A DNA stretch of 64,000 nucleotides from an uncultured Flavobacteriales bacterium (GCA_943787725.1 CALSNM010000017.1:1-64000), one strand, 5' to 3'; positions 41,575 to 52,313 are shown, counted from the first letter of the stretch. Notes: generated by a model not told the origin, from the letters alone. Made by a program: numbers and translations.

Positions 41575-41721
41575 TATATTTGTTTTTTTGCAAAGGTAAA
41601 TAACTGTAGTATATTTATCTTTTTTGAAGTGTGTTTAAATGAAATAAAATTATTTTTTTAAAAAGGTAAATATCTAGATTAAATAATTCTATTTCAAGTA
41701 ATTATTATATAAAACGTTAAA

Positions 41722-42468
41722 ATGAAGTTATTAGAGGGTAAAGTGGCCATAATAAGTGGTGGGACGAGAGGAATTGGAAAAGGTATCGCCTTAAAATTTG
41801 CACAAGAAGGTGCGGATGTGATATTCACTTATGTGTCAAGTGAAGAGACGGCTAATGCTGTTGAAAAAGAAATAGGCGCGTTTGGAGGGAAAGTAAAAGG
41901 ATACAAATCGAATGCTGCTAACATGGAAGATGCAGTGGAATTGATTAATAAAGTTGTTGAAGAGTTTGGACAGATTGATATCTTAGTAAATAATGCAGGA
42001 ATAACAAAGGATGGCTTGTTAATGAGGATGTCAGAAGAGAATTTTGATGATGTGATAAAAATTAACTTAAATTCTGTTTTTAACATGACAAAAGCTGCGT
42101 TGCGAACTTTCTTGAAACAGAAGAATGGATCCATCATTAATATGAGTTCTATTGTCGGGGTTAGAGGAAATGCAGGTCAAGCAAATTACTCTGCTTCTAA
42201 GGCTGGAATCATAGGTTTTACTAAATCAATAGCTGCTGAATTAGGTTCGCGAAACATCCGATGTAATGCTATCGCACCGGGATTTATCGCTACAGAAATG
42301 ACGGAAAAGTTGGATCCAGAAGTGGTTAAAGGATGGTCAGACAGTATTCCTTTAAAACGTCCGGGCACACCTGAAGACATTGCAAATGCAACGGTTTTTC
42401 TTGCGTCGGACATGAGCACATACATAAGTGGCCAAGTATTGAGTGTATGCGGTGGAATGTTGATGTAA
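41722..42468 (+). CDS. fabG: 3-oxoacyl-[acyl-carrier-protein] reductase
   Basis: 248 residues, the FabG length. NADPH motif GGTRGIGKGIA, NNAG region (ILVNNAGITKDGLLMRM), catalytic Ser in NMSSIVGVRGNAGQ and YSASKAG (Tyr and Lys), and the C-terminal PGTPEDIANATVFLASDMS with SGQVLSVCGGM. It reduces beta-ketoacyl-ACP in fatty-acid elongation. The vWA membrane gene follows 18 bp later. Confidence 0.93.
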   Translation: MKLLEGKVAIISGGTRGIGKGIALKFAQEGADVIFTYVSSEETANAVEKEIGAFGGKVKGYKSNAANMEDAVELINKVVEEFGQIDILVNNAGITKDGLLMRMSEENFDDVIKINLNSVFNMTKAALRTFLKQKNGSIINMSSIVGVRGNAGQANYSASKAGIIGFTKSIAAELGSRNIRCNAIAPGFIATEMTEKLDPEVVKGWSDSIPLKRPGTPEDIANATVFLASDMSTYISGQVLSVCGGMLM

Positions 42469-42486
42469 TTTTCAATCAGAAAATAA

Positions 42487-44577
42487 ATGACTATAGAATT
42501 TAGTTACCCAGTTTGGTATGTGCTTATATGCATATTAATAGGATTGCTCTATTCAATTGTATTCTACAGAAAAGAAAAATTATTTAACGAGATAAATAAA
42601 GTCGTGGTATACACCATGGGGTTTCTTCGTTTTACATCGGTTTTTATTCTGGCATTTTTAATACTTGAGCCGCTAATTGAAATTGAGAACCAAATAATTG
42701 AAAAACCTGTCCTGGTTATTGCACATGATAACTCCGAAAGTTTGCTCGTAAATAAAGATTCTGCATTTATAAATTCAGATTACTTAATTTCATTGACTTC
42801 TTTTAAAGAACAACTAGAGGAGAAGTACGAAGTTAAAACATTCACATTTGGTGATGAAGTTCAATCAGGGTTAAAAATTGATTTTACTGAGAAGCAAACC
42901 GGATTTTCAGGCCTTATCAATGAACTGTATACACGCTATTATGGGAGGAATTTAGGAGCGGTAATATTGGCAAGCGATGGAATTGTAAACAAAGGGTCAA
43001 GTCCTATATATGACATCAAAAAGATTAAACATACTCCGTTTTTTACAATAGCATTGGGTGATACATTGGAGAGGAAAGATTTGATTCTGAATAATGTTGT
43101 TCATAATCGTCTCGCGTATAAAGGGAATGACTTTCCAGTAGAAATAATTGTTAAAGCAAATCAGTTTGCAGGTAGTAAAGCAAAAGTATCTATTGCAAAA
43201 GATGGTGTAGAATTATTTTCTAAAATGGTATATTTTGAAAAAAGCAATGACATAATTACACTTTCAGCAGTGCTTGAAGCAAAGAGCACAGGAAAACAAA
43301 GATATGTTGTAAACGTTGGAGAGTTAGCTGGAGAATTAACCTATGAAAATAATAAAAGAGAATTCTACATTGATATTTTAGATAACAAACAACAAATCTT
43401 AATTCTTGCAAAAGCTCCCCATCCAGATATAGCGGCGATGCAATCAGCTTTAGAAAAAAATGTTAATTATGAAGTTAAATCAATGCTTGTTTCCGATTAT
43501 GACGGAGAGGTTAAAGAATATAGTTTGGTAATATTTCATCAACTTCCTTCTGGTAATAAACAACAAAACTTGCTGGTTGAAAAGATTATTCAAATTGGAG
43601 TACCTTCTCTTTTTGTATTAGGATCAGGAACAAATTATACAAATTTTAACGAATATAAATTAGGTCTTCAGTTAATAGGTGTTAATGGAGTAACTAATGT
43701 AACAGCTTCTGTAAACAAAGCGTTTGCACAGTTTACAATTTCCGAATCATTAAAGGAGTCAGCACCTAATTTTCCACCTTTAAAAACTCCGTTTGCAGGT
43801 AATTATGAGGTTGCCAATAGCTCCTCTGTTTTGTTATATCAAAAAATCGGAGTGACGGCAACAGATTACCCTTTACTTGTATTTAATGAAAAAAATGATT
43901 CTAAGTATGGTTTTATTATTGGAGAAGGTATTTGGAGATGGAAATTGAATGACTACTCAAATAACAAATCACATGATAATTTTAATGATCTTGTTTCTAA
44001 AATGATCCAATATCTAGCGTTAAAGGAAGATAAGAGCAAGTTTCGTATCTATTGTGAAAATACATTTTCGGAAAATCAATCAGTTGTTTTTGAATCAGAG
44101 TTATACAACGATAGTTATGAGTTGGTAAACGAAGAAGAGGTGCTGATAGAGATTACTAATCAAGCTGGGGAAGTTTATCCTGCAAAGAGTTTTAGTCGTT
44201 CGGGAAATGCCTATCGTTTAGATGCGGGGGTGTTTGAAGTAGGTGAGTATTCTTATAAGGCGACTGTAATGTTTGGAGGTAAAAAGCTTGATGAGTCTGG
44301 AGAGTTTACAGTAACTGAATTAAAAGCTGAATATACAAACGTTGTTGCAGATCACAGTTTGCTATTTAATATGGCTAACAACACCGGAGGTAATATGTTT
44401 TATCCTAATGAATTGAATCAATTGGCAAAAGCGATATTCAATAAAGAAGAAATAGTGGATGTCTCCTATATAGAAAAGGATGTTTCAGCTGTAATTAACT
44501 GGAAATGGATATTTGCCTTGATGATGTTTCTTCTTTCGCTTGAATGGTTTATGCGAAAGAGAAATGGAGCTTATTAA
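42487..44577 (+). CDS. vWA-fold membrane protein (BatA-like superfamily)
   Basis: 696 residues. Two N-terminal membrane helices (WYVLICILIGLLYSIVFY, FLRFTSVFILAFLILEPLI), then a vWA-like domain with a DxSxS motif in IAHDNSESLL and ILASDGIVNKGSSP, Ig-like regions, a GATase-like central part, and a C-terminal helix followed by basic residues (WIFALMMFLLSLEWFMRKRN). The layout parallels the BatA-like protein at 14.2-16.3 kb. No partner is assigned. Confidence 0.75.
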   Translation: MTIEFSYPVWYVLICILIGLLYSIVFYRKEKLFNEINKVVVYTMGFLRFTSVFILAFLILEPLIEIENQIIEKPVLVIAHDNSESLLVNKDSAFINSDYLISLTSFKEQLEEKYEVKTFTFGDEVQSGLKIDFTEKQTGFSGLINELYTRYYGRNLGAVILASDGIVNKGSSPIYDIKKIKHTPFFTIALGDTLERKDLILNNVVHNRLAYKGNDFPVEIIVKANQFAGSKAKVSIAKDGVELFSKMVYFEKSNDIITLSAVLEAKSTGKQRYVVNVGELAGELTYENNKREFYIDILDNKQQILILAKAPHPDIAAMQSALEKNVNYEVKSMLVSDYDGEVKEYSLVIFHQLPSGNKQQNLLVEKIIQIGVPSLFVLGSGTNYTNFNEYKLGLQLIGVNGVTNVTASVNKAFAQFTISESLKESAPNFPPLKTPFAGNYEVANSSSVLLYQKIGVTATDYPLLVFNEKNDSKYGFIIGEGIWRWKLNDYSNNKSHDNFNDLVSKMIQYLALKEDKSKFRIYCENTFSENQSVVFESELYNDSYELVNEEEVLIEITNQAGEVYPAKSFSRSGNAYRLDAGVFEVGEYSYKATVMFGGKKLDESGEFTVTELKAEYTNVVADHSLLFNMANNTGGNMFYPNELNQLAKAIFNKEEIVDVSYIEKDVSAVINWKWIFALMMFLLSLEWFMRKRNGAY

Positions 44578-44771
44578 CCCAAGTTATCCTCGCTATTTTG
44601 AAAACTTATTATTCTTTAGATTACCACTAAATACTTTAATGTTATTCAATGATCATTTTATAGTGAATATTGTAAAAGTAAAAAGTTCATCAAGCTAGAA
44701 AATGAAGTATTATTCACAATTCCATCTTAATGAACTCTTCATATATGTATATTAAAATGGTCTAGTTATAG

Positions 44772-44779
44772 TAGTTTTG
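44772..44779 (+). promoter_or_regulatory. Bacteroidota -7 box (TAGTTTTG)
   Basis: Matches TAnnTTTG and ends only 4 bp before the ydcF-like ATG at 44784. If real, the transcript would be almost leaderless. Confidence 0.4.
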
Positions 44780-44783
44780 AAAC

Positions 44784-45482
44784 ATGAAGATTGCCGAAGC
44801 ATTAGATATAGCTTGGTGGAAACTTAAAAGCTTTAACCCATGGGTTAAGCCAAAGCGATTTTGGGCCACATGGCGTCTACTTTTTACTTTCGGAGTTTTG
44901 ACTCTTATTTTTCATGTTTATATTCTGCAAGCAATTGGAGGTTTTTTAATCAATACAGATAATCTGTCGGGTAAATTTGATGCTATTTTCGTTTTAGGAG
45001 GAAATACTTTTGACAAAAGCAATCATGCTGCAGAATTATATTTTGGAGGTTTCTCAAAAAATATCGTCACGCTGGGTGCAAATGAAGATATTTCTATGAA
45101 AGCTATTTTTACTGAGGCTTCTGATACAAGGGTTAGACATTCAGATTGCTTTATTTCAAGAGATCAGTTAATATTAAAAGGAGTATCTGAAGATAATATT
45201 ATGGCTTTAGATGTAGGGCTTACTGCACGGGAAGAAGCTAACGCAATATTGAATCATTGTAAACAAAAGGGCTACGAAAAAATTATTGTTGTATCTGGAA
45301 AATTGCATACACGAAGAATGCGTTATTCATTTAAAAACTTTGATGACCACCAAATCGAGGTGTTGTTAAGCGGTTCTGTTCTCTCAGGTTATAACGAAGA
45401 TTATTGGTGGAAGAGTGAAAGAGGAATGATAATGGTTAATAATGAGTACATGAAGTTGCTCTATTATTATTTAAACTATTAA
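44784..45482 (+). CDS. YdcF/ElyC family protein (DUF218)
   Basis: 232 residues. One N-terminal membrane helix (LLFTFGVLTLIFHVYILQAI), then the DUF218 domain: FDAIFVLGGN, AAELYFGGFSKNIVTLGANE, ALDVGLTAREEANAIL, KIIVVSGKLHTRRMRYSFKN. Members in E. coli (ElyC, SanA) affect peptidoglycan assembly at the cell envelope. It overlaps the convergent gene by four bases. Confidence 0.85.
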   Translation: MKIAEALDIAWWKLKSFNPWVKPKRFWATWRLLFTFGVLTLIFHVYILQAIGGFLINTDNLSGKFDAIFVLGGNTFDKSNHAAELYFGGFSKNIVTLGANEDISMKAIFTEASDTRVRHSDCFISRDQLILKGVSEDNIMALDVGLTAREEANAILNHCKQKGYEKIIVVSGKLHTRRMRYSFKNFDDHQIEVLLSGSVLSGYNEDYWWKSERGMIMVNNEYMKLLYYYLNY

Positions 45483-45946
45483 CTCGAATGGTCGGCTACA
45501 ATAACCCATATAGCATTTTTCATTTTCCAAATAAGAGAATAATATCCACCTAAATTTTCAAGCGAATCTCTTTGCAGCTCCCATTGTCCAACCACTTGCA
45601 CTGTCTCAATGTCAATAAACTCTTTAACTTCGTTGGTGAAAGTTAGTTTACCCATAGCTGATTTATCTGGGTAGCTACGAATGTAATTATTCAATGTGGG
45701 TTGCCACCCATAAGTTAATCCAGATTTGCCAATAAATAATAGTGAGTCGGAGTGCCAATAATGCTCCATAAAACATTCGATATCTCCATTGTTCCAACAA
45801 GCTTCTTGTTCACTCATTTTCTGATTAATTATGCCAATTGTATTTTTTCGCATTTGAATAAAATCCGGTTTTTCGGAGTGTTCACATGAACTCAACAAAA
45901 TTGAAAAGAAAAGGATTTTTAGCACATTCTTTAAATATATAGACAT
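45479..45946 (-). CDS. NTF2/SnoaL-like lipoprotein (DUF4440 type)
   Basis: 155 residues with lipobox LLSSC. The fold signature is AWNNGDIECFMEHYWHSDSL-like (EQEACWNNGDIECFMEHYWH), then LTYGWQPTLNNY, VVGQWELQRD and GYYSLIWKMKNAIWVIVAD, i.e. the cone-shaped NTF2-like fold. Ligand unknown. Confidence 0.8.
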   Translation of the reverse strand: MSIYLKNVLKILFFSILLSSCEHSEKPDFIQMRKNTIGIINQKMSEQEACWNNGDIECFMEHYWHSDSLLFIGKSGLTYGWQPTLNNYIRSYPDKSAMGKLTFTNEVKEFIDIETVQVVGQWELQRDSLENLGGYYSLIWKMKNAIWVIVADHSS

Positions 45947-46043
45947 AAGAACAAAAATATAATAATAAAGTAATGTTTTTGTTTCTATTTGGAATAGAAT
46001 AAAATTAAATTACCAATCAAAAACAGAAAAAAATTGACAGATT

Positions 46044-46074
46044 TTGTTTTGAATGAAGTCATAGTTTATCTTTG
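46044..46074 (+). promoter_or_regulatory. Bacteroidota promoter of the sterol desaturase gene
   Basis: TTG at 46044-46046 and TATCTTTG at 46067-46074, separated by 20 bases, fit the Bacteroidota -33/-7 pattern. Confidence 0.6.
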
Positions 46075-46137
46075 TACATCCTATCTAATTAGAAATTGCA
46101 TGAGTTAATTAGCTTAGCTCTAAAGGAATTGAAGAAT

Positions 46138-47007
46138 ATGAGCTATTTAGAATTATTCGGAAACAAATTTACTGGCATGGTATCATGGCTAATTGATATG
46201 GTAACATTCAATGTGAATTGGAATCAAAATTGGTTTTATGGACTAATTATCGTCTCGATAGCAATTTGGGGCTTGGAAATAGCATTTCCATGGCGTAAAA
46301 ATCAAAAGTTAATTCGAAAAGATTTTTGGTTGGATGCGTTTTATATGTTTTTCAACTTTTTCATTTTTGCAATTATTTTGGAATCTGTCTATGTTTTGTT
46401 CGAAACATATTTTACCGCTCATGGTTTACCAATGGATAAAATTGCTTTATTTAGTGAACAGAGCCCATCTTGGTTAACAATAGTTGTTTTCTTTGTTTTA
46501 AGCGATTTTGTTCAATGGTTTACCCATCTGCTGTTGCACCGATATAACTTTTTATGGAGATTTCATAAAGTTCACCATTCGGTTGAAGAAATGGGTTTTT
46601 CTGCACATCTTCGCTATCATTGGATGGAAAATATATTGTATAAACCACTGAAAACATTGGCATTAATGCTCGTCATTGGTGCTCAACCAGAGCATGCTTT
46701 TTTTGTTCATTTCTTTTCTATTACAATCGGCCATTTAAATCATGCCAATGTTCGTATTACTTGGGGGCCATTAAAATACATTTTTAACAATTCAGTAATG
46801 CACTTATATCACCACGCTAAAGACTTGCCAGCCGATAGGGTAAATGGAGTCAACTTTGCAATAAGCTTGAGTATTTGGGATTATATTTTTAAAAAAAACT
46901 ATATTCCTCAAGATCAATATGGTGATTATTTGCTTGGTTTTGAAGGAGTTGAACACTATCCCAAAGGGTTTTTTGGGCAGATGATTTCTGGATTTAAAAG
47001 AGAGTAG
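46138..47007 (+). CDS. Sterol desaturase/fatty acid hydroxylase family membrane protein
   Basis: About 289 residues from the ATG at 46138; an upstream TTG at 46096 would add 14 residues. Four to five membrane helices, with the di-iron histidine clusters HLLLHRYNFLWRFHKVHHS, HLRYHWMEN, NHANV and HLYHHAKD. The family uses O2 to hydroxylate or desaturate lipids in the membrane. In Bacteroidota such proteins may act on sphingolipids, carotenoids or fatty acids; the substrate is not identifiable. Confidence 0.9.
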   Translation: MSYLELFGNKFTGMVSWLIDMVTFNVNWNQNWFYGLIIVSIAIWGLEIAFPWRKNQKLIRKDFWLDAFYMFFNFFIFAIILESVYVLFETYFTAHGLPMDKIALFSEQSPSWLTIVVFFVLSDFVQWFTHLLLHRYNFLWRFHKVHHSVEEMGFSAHLRYHWMENILYKPLKTLALMLVIGAQPEHAFFVHFFSITIGHLNHANVRITWGPLKYIFNNSVMHLYHHAKDLPADRVNGVNFAISLSIWDYIFKKNYIPQDQYGDYLLGFEGVEHYPKGFFGQMISGFKRE

Positions 47008-47106
47008 TGTAGCGATACTTTCTCTTGAAAATCTTTTCCACTATTGGCAGTTTAAAATTGTGTTTCCAAAGAATTATAGTTTCTAAGTTTCATTATTAGA
47101 AATTCA

Positions 47107-49748
47107 TTATTCACTTATTCCTATTTCTTCAATTGGTGCTTCGTTTTTCTTTCCTTCATTTTTTCTAAAGACAAAATTATGATCAAATGCGTCGATTAGA
47201 ATAGCATCGTCTGAACTCACGCTACCGGCAAGCATCTCTTTTGAGAGTTTATTTAAAATCTCTTTTTGTATAACTCTCTTAACAGGCCTAGCGCCGAATT
47301 GAGGATCATAGCCAAGTTCAGCTAATGCTGATATTCCTTCTTTCGTAATATCAATATTAATATTATTTTGATGCAATCTTTCTTGTAGGCTTTTAATCTG
47401 AATTTTTATAATTCCTTCAATGTCTTTTTTAGTCAATGGGCGAAACATTATTGTTTCGTCAATTCTGTTTAGAAATTCTGGTCGAACGGTTTGTTTTAGT
47501 ATATCAAATACTTGATGTTTCGTATTTTCAATTACTTCCTCAGCATTTTCGCTGTTAATTTGCTCAAAATTATCTTGTATAACATGTGCCCCAATGTTGG
47601 ATGTCATAATAATAACCGTATTTTTAAAATTAACTAATCGTCCTTTGTTGTCTGTTAACCTACCATCATCTAATACTTGAAGTAAAATATTAAAAACATC
47701 TGGATGCGCTTTTTCAATTTCATCTAGCAATATAACCGAGTAAGGTTTTCTTCTCACTGCCTCTGTTAATTGGCCGCCTTCGTCATAGCCTAAGTATCCT
47801 GGAGGCGCGCCAACTAGCCTAGAGACTGCATGTTGCTCTTGATACTCGCTCATGTCGATTCTTGTCATAGCGTTTTCATCGTCAAATAAATAAGCGCTCA
47901 AAGCTTTAGCTAATTCTGTTTTACCAACACCTGTTGTTCCCATGAAGATGAAAGACCCAATTGGTTTTTTCATGTCCTGTAATCCAGCTCTACTTCTTCT
48001 AATTGCATCCGAGATAGCAATGAGGCCTTCTTTCTGGCCTATTATTCGTTTTCCTAATTCTTCTTCAAGCTTCAGTAATTTGGCCCTTTCTCCTTGTAGC
48101 ATTTTGGAAACCGGTATTCCTGTCCATTTTGATATAACGTCAGCAATCTCCTCAGCATCGACTTCTTCTTTAATCATTTTAGAGTTTGCTTGAAGTTCTA
48201 TCAGTTTTACCTTAAAAACTTCTATTTCCTGTTCCAAATCTTTTAGAGTGCCATATCTTATTTCCGCTACTCTTCCAAATTTTCCCGATCTCTCAGCTTG
48301 TTCAGCTTCTATTTTTAAATCATCAATTTCTTGTTTGGCTCCCTGAATTTTGTCGACAATGGCTTTCTCACTTTTCCATTTTGCTAACAAATCCGATCTT
48401 ATTTCACTTAAGTTACCTATTTCCTTAATTAATGTGCTTAGTTTTTTCTTATCATTTTCACGTTTGATAGCTTCTCTTTCAATTTCAAGTTGCATAATCT
48501 TTCTTTCAATCTCATCCAATTCTTCCGGCTTTGAGTTCATTTCCATTCTCAATTTGGACGCGGCTTCATCAATCAAATCAATGGCTTTATCTGGTAAGAA
48601 TCTATCTGTAATGTATCTTTGGGATAACTCTACTGCGGCAATTATAGCGCCGTCTTTAATTTGAACTTTATGATGATTTTCGTATTTTTCCTTTATTCCT
48701 CTAAGGATACTAATTGCGTCTTCAAAGTCAGGTTCATTAATAATTACTTTTTGGAATCTTCTTTCCAAGGCTTTATCTTTTTCAAAATACTTTTGATACT
48801 CATCAAGGGTAGTGGCACCAATAGCTCTTAATTCTCCTCTTGCTAAAGCAGGCTTAAGGATGTTAGCAGCGTCCATTGCGCCTTCACCACCTCCAGCACC
48901 AACAAGCGTGTGGATTTCATCTATGAAGAGAACTATTTCTCCATTTCCATTAGTAACTTCTTTAACTACAGCTTTTAATCGTTCTTCAAATTCGCCTTTA
49001 TATTTTGCTCCTGCAATCAACGCGCTCATGTCTAAAGAGTAAATAATTTTGATCTTTCAAGTTCTCCGGAACATCTCCACTAATAATTCGATGCGCTAAT
49101 CCCTTCGGCAATAGCTGTTTTACCGACGCCAGGTTCACCAATTAAAATAGGGTTGTTTTTTGTTCTTCTCGTGATAATTTGTAGAACTCTTCTAATTTCT
49201 TCATCTCTTCCGATTACCGGATCCAGTTTACCATCTTTTGCCTTTTTGTTTAGGTTGATAGCATATTTCTCAAGAGAGTTGTAAGTATCTTCCTGACCAG
49301 AGGAAGTCACTCTTTCTCCATTTCGCAATTCCGTAATAGCAGCTTTTAAATCTTTCTGGTTAACACCATTGTCTTTTAGTAATTGAGAAACACCATCAGA
49401 TGAATTAAGAATACCAAGTAAAATATGCTCTAAAGAGATGAAATCGTCCTGCATTTTTTTTGCAAGTTCAATTGCGTTATTTAATGAAGATTGAGTATTT
49501 CTAGATAACTGCGCTTGTGCACCTGTTACAATAGAGTAGGATTGAATGATTCCATCTAATGCTTGTTTAAAGACATTCATGTTTACCCCGAATTTGTTTA
49601 AAAGATGAGGGGTGACATTATTGTCAACTTGGAGCATTCCTTTAAGAAGGTGCCCATTTTCTATTAGTTGGTTTTTATAAGCTGTTGCAAGTTGGTTGGC
49701 CTCGTTTATAGCTAGTTGAGATTTTGTTGTGAACTTACTGAAATCCAT
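47107..49748 (-). CDS. clpB: ATP-dependent chaperone ClpB, two frameshifts as assembled
   Basis: Removing single bases near 49051 and 49097 gives 879 residues. The N domain ([20 protein letters not shown]) is followed by the first AAA+ module (Walker [14 protein letters not shown], then [20 protein letters not shown] and Walker [16 protein letters not shown]), the ClpB-specific middle coiled coil (about 400-530), and the second AAA+ module ([56 protein letters not shown]). ClpB disaggregates proteins with DnaK in the cytoplasm. Both breaks fall in the conserved first AAA+ module and read as doubled third positions (GAT/GAC for Asp, ATT/ATA for Ile). No heat-shock promoter element is evident. 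Confidence 0.93.
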
Positions 49749-49947
49749 TATTTTATATATTTTAATTAACTTATAACTTTAAATGAATAATTGTTATATT
49801 TTTTATATGATGGGTGTTCAAAAACCTTTCCAAGGTAAATTAAAGTCAGAATAGCAGGAACTGGAAAAAGAAACCGTGTGACTTCGGAAAAAATGTCCGA
49901 TACTTCAGTGTTTATAAGACAAATAGACAGAAACAAAAGAATGAATA

Positions 49948-50713
49948 CTAAAAAATTCTTTTAATCACTCTCAATTTATGGGTGTATTTACCTAGTTCTT
50001 TATTAAATATACCTTGTTGGTCTAGGTTGTCTATTCGAACTTTACCCGAGGCATGAATAACATTTCCAGGTTCAGTAACAATTCCGACATGTGTTATTTT
50101 ACCTTCTTCATTGTCAAAAAATGCTAAGTCTCCAGGCTCAGTTAGTTCTGCAAATTCTACATTAACACCTTCTTCTGCTTGTTGGTAAGCATCTCTTGGA
50201 ATTCTGTATCCGCATAAGCTATATACTATTTGCGAAAACCCAGAACAATCAATTCCAAAAACGGTTCTACCGCCCCAAAGATAAGGTGCGTTGATAAAGG
50301 TTAGCGCGTAATCAATTATTTTACCGGTGTTAGCTTCATTTGTGTTTCCCGAAAAAGTATATTTTTCTTTTCGAATTTTTAATTTTCCATTTGAGAAATA
50401 GGGAAGTGTAGCTCCAATAGTAATTTTTGAATATGTTGACTCAGAACTTCTTACTTCTCCTATTAAATCTGTCGATTTAGGAAAGTCATTTAGCTTTTGA
50501 TTTTCATATTCTTCAGCAGAAATTTCAAAAAATTGCTTCCGACAAATCCAACATTCATAACCGTCCAGAGCCGTTTTTATTTTTATCCACTTTTCTGTTT
50601 CTTCAATAACTTGATAAACTTCACCGAAACAGAAGTTGCGTTACCATTTCTGCTTGGTCATTTCCTTCCGAACGGCAAGGAACAATTGAAAGATTACTAA
50701 TTCCGTAAGACAT
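49948..50713 (-). CDS. NlpC/P60 family peptidoglycan hydrolase, one frameshift as assembled
   Basis: Repaired, 254 residues. The N-terminal SH3-like region (MSYGISNLSIVPCRSEGNDQ, then FGEVYQVIEETEKWIKIKT) leads to an NlpC/P60 domain with the catalytic cysteine in GRTVFGIDCSGFSQIVY, the histidine in ITHVGIVTEPGNVIHASG, and LREPGDLAFF-like LTEPGDLAFFDN. No signal peptide is seen, so export is unclear. It cleaves gamma-D-Glu-type peptide bonds. The break near 50626 reads as a doubled Phe third base (TTT/TTC). It is too fragmented to appear as one long ORF, so it is easy to overlook. Confidence 0.82.
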
Positions 50714-50722
50714 AAATCAAAT

Positions 50723-51646
50723 TTACAATTCTTTCATTAATACTCTGTATAATTCTAACATAGATGCAATATCTGATTTATGTACTTTCTCATCTGGGGA
50801 ATGCACATTGTCTTCAGGAGCTCCTATAAATAACCAGTCAAAAGGGTAAGGAGATTTTTGTAGTTGATTACCATCACTTCCTCCAGTGGCTTCTACCTCT
50901 AGTTGGTGTTCAATAGCATGCTTTTCGGCAATAGCTCTAATTCTATTTAAGTAAGAGCGTCTTGGGATTCCAGAATCACGCATTGATATAGCAACTCCTT
51001 TTCCATGTTCTACTCCCTCAGTGACCCATGTAATATCAGAAATTAGACCTTGCTTTACTTTCCAATTTTCATATATGAACCTGGCTAAATATCCAACAGA
51101 TCCCCCTCCATGTTCTTCCCAACAAGAAAAACAAATAACTCCATCTTTTAAGGTCTCAGCTACTTTTAAAGCATTCCAGACACCTAATCGGTTATCCATG
51201 TAGCAACATTGAACAAAGTCACTGTCTTCTCTCCATTCAGACTTAAAAACTAATTCTGTCCCTCGATCTATTTCGCGGTCATATAAGTATTCAATAGACT
51301 TTGAACCATTTTCATGTTCAATTATAATCAATTCTGTTTCGATAAGACCCTGGCTATCTTTTCCAACTAGTTTAATCCCTTCCTTAAGCACGGGGCCACC
51401 AATTTTCACCAGTTCCTTTCCGTATTTAACAGTAAAACCAATAGAGTCCATATGGGCAAAAATAGCAGTAGTAGGTTTTCCAAACTTTATTATTATACAG
51501 TCTTGAAATTCATCTCCTTCATATATTTCGGGTAGATGGTCCCAGCTTGACTTGTTGGTTTCTATATACTTAAGGATAAAGTCTTTCAGAGCAACTTCAT
51601 TTCCAGCAGGTGCATGTATACCGCACATTTCTTTTAGTAATTCCAT
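50723..51646 (-). CDS. M42/M20-like zinc aminopeptidase
   Basis: 307 residues. Metal-site motifs in order: [47 protein letters not shown] (a divergent Asp region) and a C-terminal [15 protein letters not shown]. It opens [20 protein letters not shown], typical of co-catalytic metallopeptidases. It is shorter than the M42 enzyme at 24.8 kb. It lies 9 bp upstream of the NlpC/P60 gene on the same strand and is likely co-transcribed with it. Confidence 0.83.
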   Translation of the reverse strand: MELLKEMCGIHAPAGNEVALKDFILKYIETNKSSWDHLPEIYEGDEFQDCIIIKFGKPTTAIFAHMDSIGFTVKYGKELVKIGGPVLKEGIKLVGKDSQGLIETELIIIEHENGSKSIEYLYDREIDRGTELVFKSEWREDSDFVQCCYMDNRLGVWNALKVAETLKDGVICFSCWEEHGGGSVGYLARFIYENWKVKQGLISDITWVTEGVEHGKGVAISMRDSGIPRRSYLNRIRAIAEKHAIEHQLEVEATGGSDGNQLQKSPYPFDWLFIGAPEDNVHSPDEKVHKSDIASMLELYRVLMKEL

Positions 51647-51739
51647 GGTAATTTAATTACTGCGAAATTAAAATTTAAAAAATTATAGAGGCTATTAGAA
51701 AGTAAATAAAATGTTTTTATATTTGCAGCCGCTGATTAT

Positions 51740-51814
51740 GGTGGATGTAGCTCAGCTGGTTAGAGTATCGGTTTGTGGTACCGAGGGTCGCGGGTTCGAA
51801 CCCCGTCTTCCACC
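51740..51814 (+). tRNA. tRNA-His (anticodon GTG)
   Basis: Includes the extra G-1 characteristic of tRNA-His. D arm AGCTCAGCTGGTTAGAGT, anticodon stem TCGGT/ACCGA with loop TTGTGGT, and T arm GCGGGTTCGAACCCCGT. The acceptor GTGGATG pairs with CTTCCAC except for one T-T mismatch (position 6 with 67). No CCA encoded. Confidence 0.94.
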
Positions 51815-51820
51815 CAAAAC

Positions 51821-51852
51821 AAAAAAGGTCTTGTAAAAACAAGACCTTTTTT
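51821..51852. terminator. Terminator downstream of tRNA-His
   Basis: AAAAAAGGTCTTGT, loop AAAA, ACAAGACCTTTTTT: a perfect 14-bp stem. It serves tRNA-His and, by symmetry, the convergent Fur-family gene. Confidence 0.9.
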
Positions 51853-51869
51853 GTTATCTAACGAGTTGT

Positions 51870-52277
51870 TTATAAACAAATATTACATATTCCGGTGCCT
51901 TGAATCTCAATGGAATCTACTTTGAATCTTGGTATATTTATTTCAGGGAATTCATGTAGGTTCAAGCAGAATATGTTTTCACACATTCTACATCTAAAAT
52001 GCATATGCTGCGTCGTATGAACGTGATTTACGGAGGAACACTCATCAGGGCATAAGGCTAATTTCTTTATGTCACCTGGCATTACAATTTCATGAATCAA
52101 CCCATTTTCGATAAAAGATTTAATTGTTCTGTATAGAGTTATTCGGTCAAATTGTTTTAATCGAGCTTCAATGTCCGTTACAGAAATGGCGTTAGGTTCA
52201 TTAAGGAATACCCCGAGCACCTCTTTTCGGAAAGGCGTACGGCGTAATTTTTTACTTTTTAATAATTTTTCAATCAT
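51870..52277 (-). CDS. Fur-family repressor, probable zinc regulator (Zur)
   Basis: 135 residues. The N-terminal winged helix (LLKSKKLRRTPFRKEVLGVF, DIEARLKQFDRITLYRTIKS) and dimerisation domain have the HVHTTQHMHFRCRMC region. There are two CxxC pairs (CRMC near residue 100 and CNIC at the C-terminal end), which form the structural zinc site seen in Zur, Fur and PerR. Family membership is certain; assignment as Zur is inferred from the neighbours (a ZnuD-like TonB receptor and His-rich lipoprotein) and from two TGCAAC-type palindromes in the divergent promoter, one of them 3 bp before its own start, implying autorepression. Confidence 0.85.
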   Translation of the reverse strand: MIEKLLKSKKLRRTPFRKEVLGVFLNEPNAISVTDIEARLKQFDRITLYRTIKSFIENGLIHEIVMPGDIKKLALCPDECSSVNHVHTTQHMHFRCRMCENIFCLNLHEFPEINIPRFKVDSIEIQGTGICNICL

Positions 52278-52280
52278 TTA

Positions 52281-52295
52281 TGCAACAATGTTGCG
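52281..52295. promoter_or_regulatory. Candidate Zur operator 1
   Basis: TGCAACaatGTTGCG, a near-perfect palindrome with 6-bp arms starting 3 bp upstream of the Fur-family start codon. Confidence 0.6.
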
Positions 52296-52305
52296 TTTTT
52301 GTTTT

Positions 52306-52313
52306 TATGTTTG
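52306..52313 (+). promoter_or_regulatory. -7 promoter box of the zinc operon (TATGTTTG)
   Basis: Matches TAnnTTTG, 18 bp before the ATG at 52332. Its last three bases overlap the second palindrome, so repressor binding would block RNA polymerase. Confidence 0.5.

Noticed and set aside
47942-49042. Plus-strand ORFs opposite clpB
   Set aside because: Antisense shadows of a strongly conserved gene.
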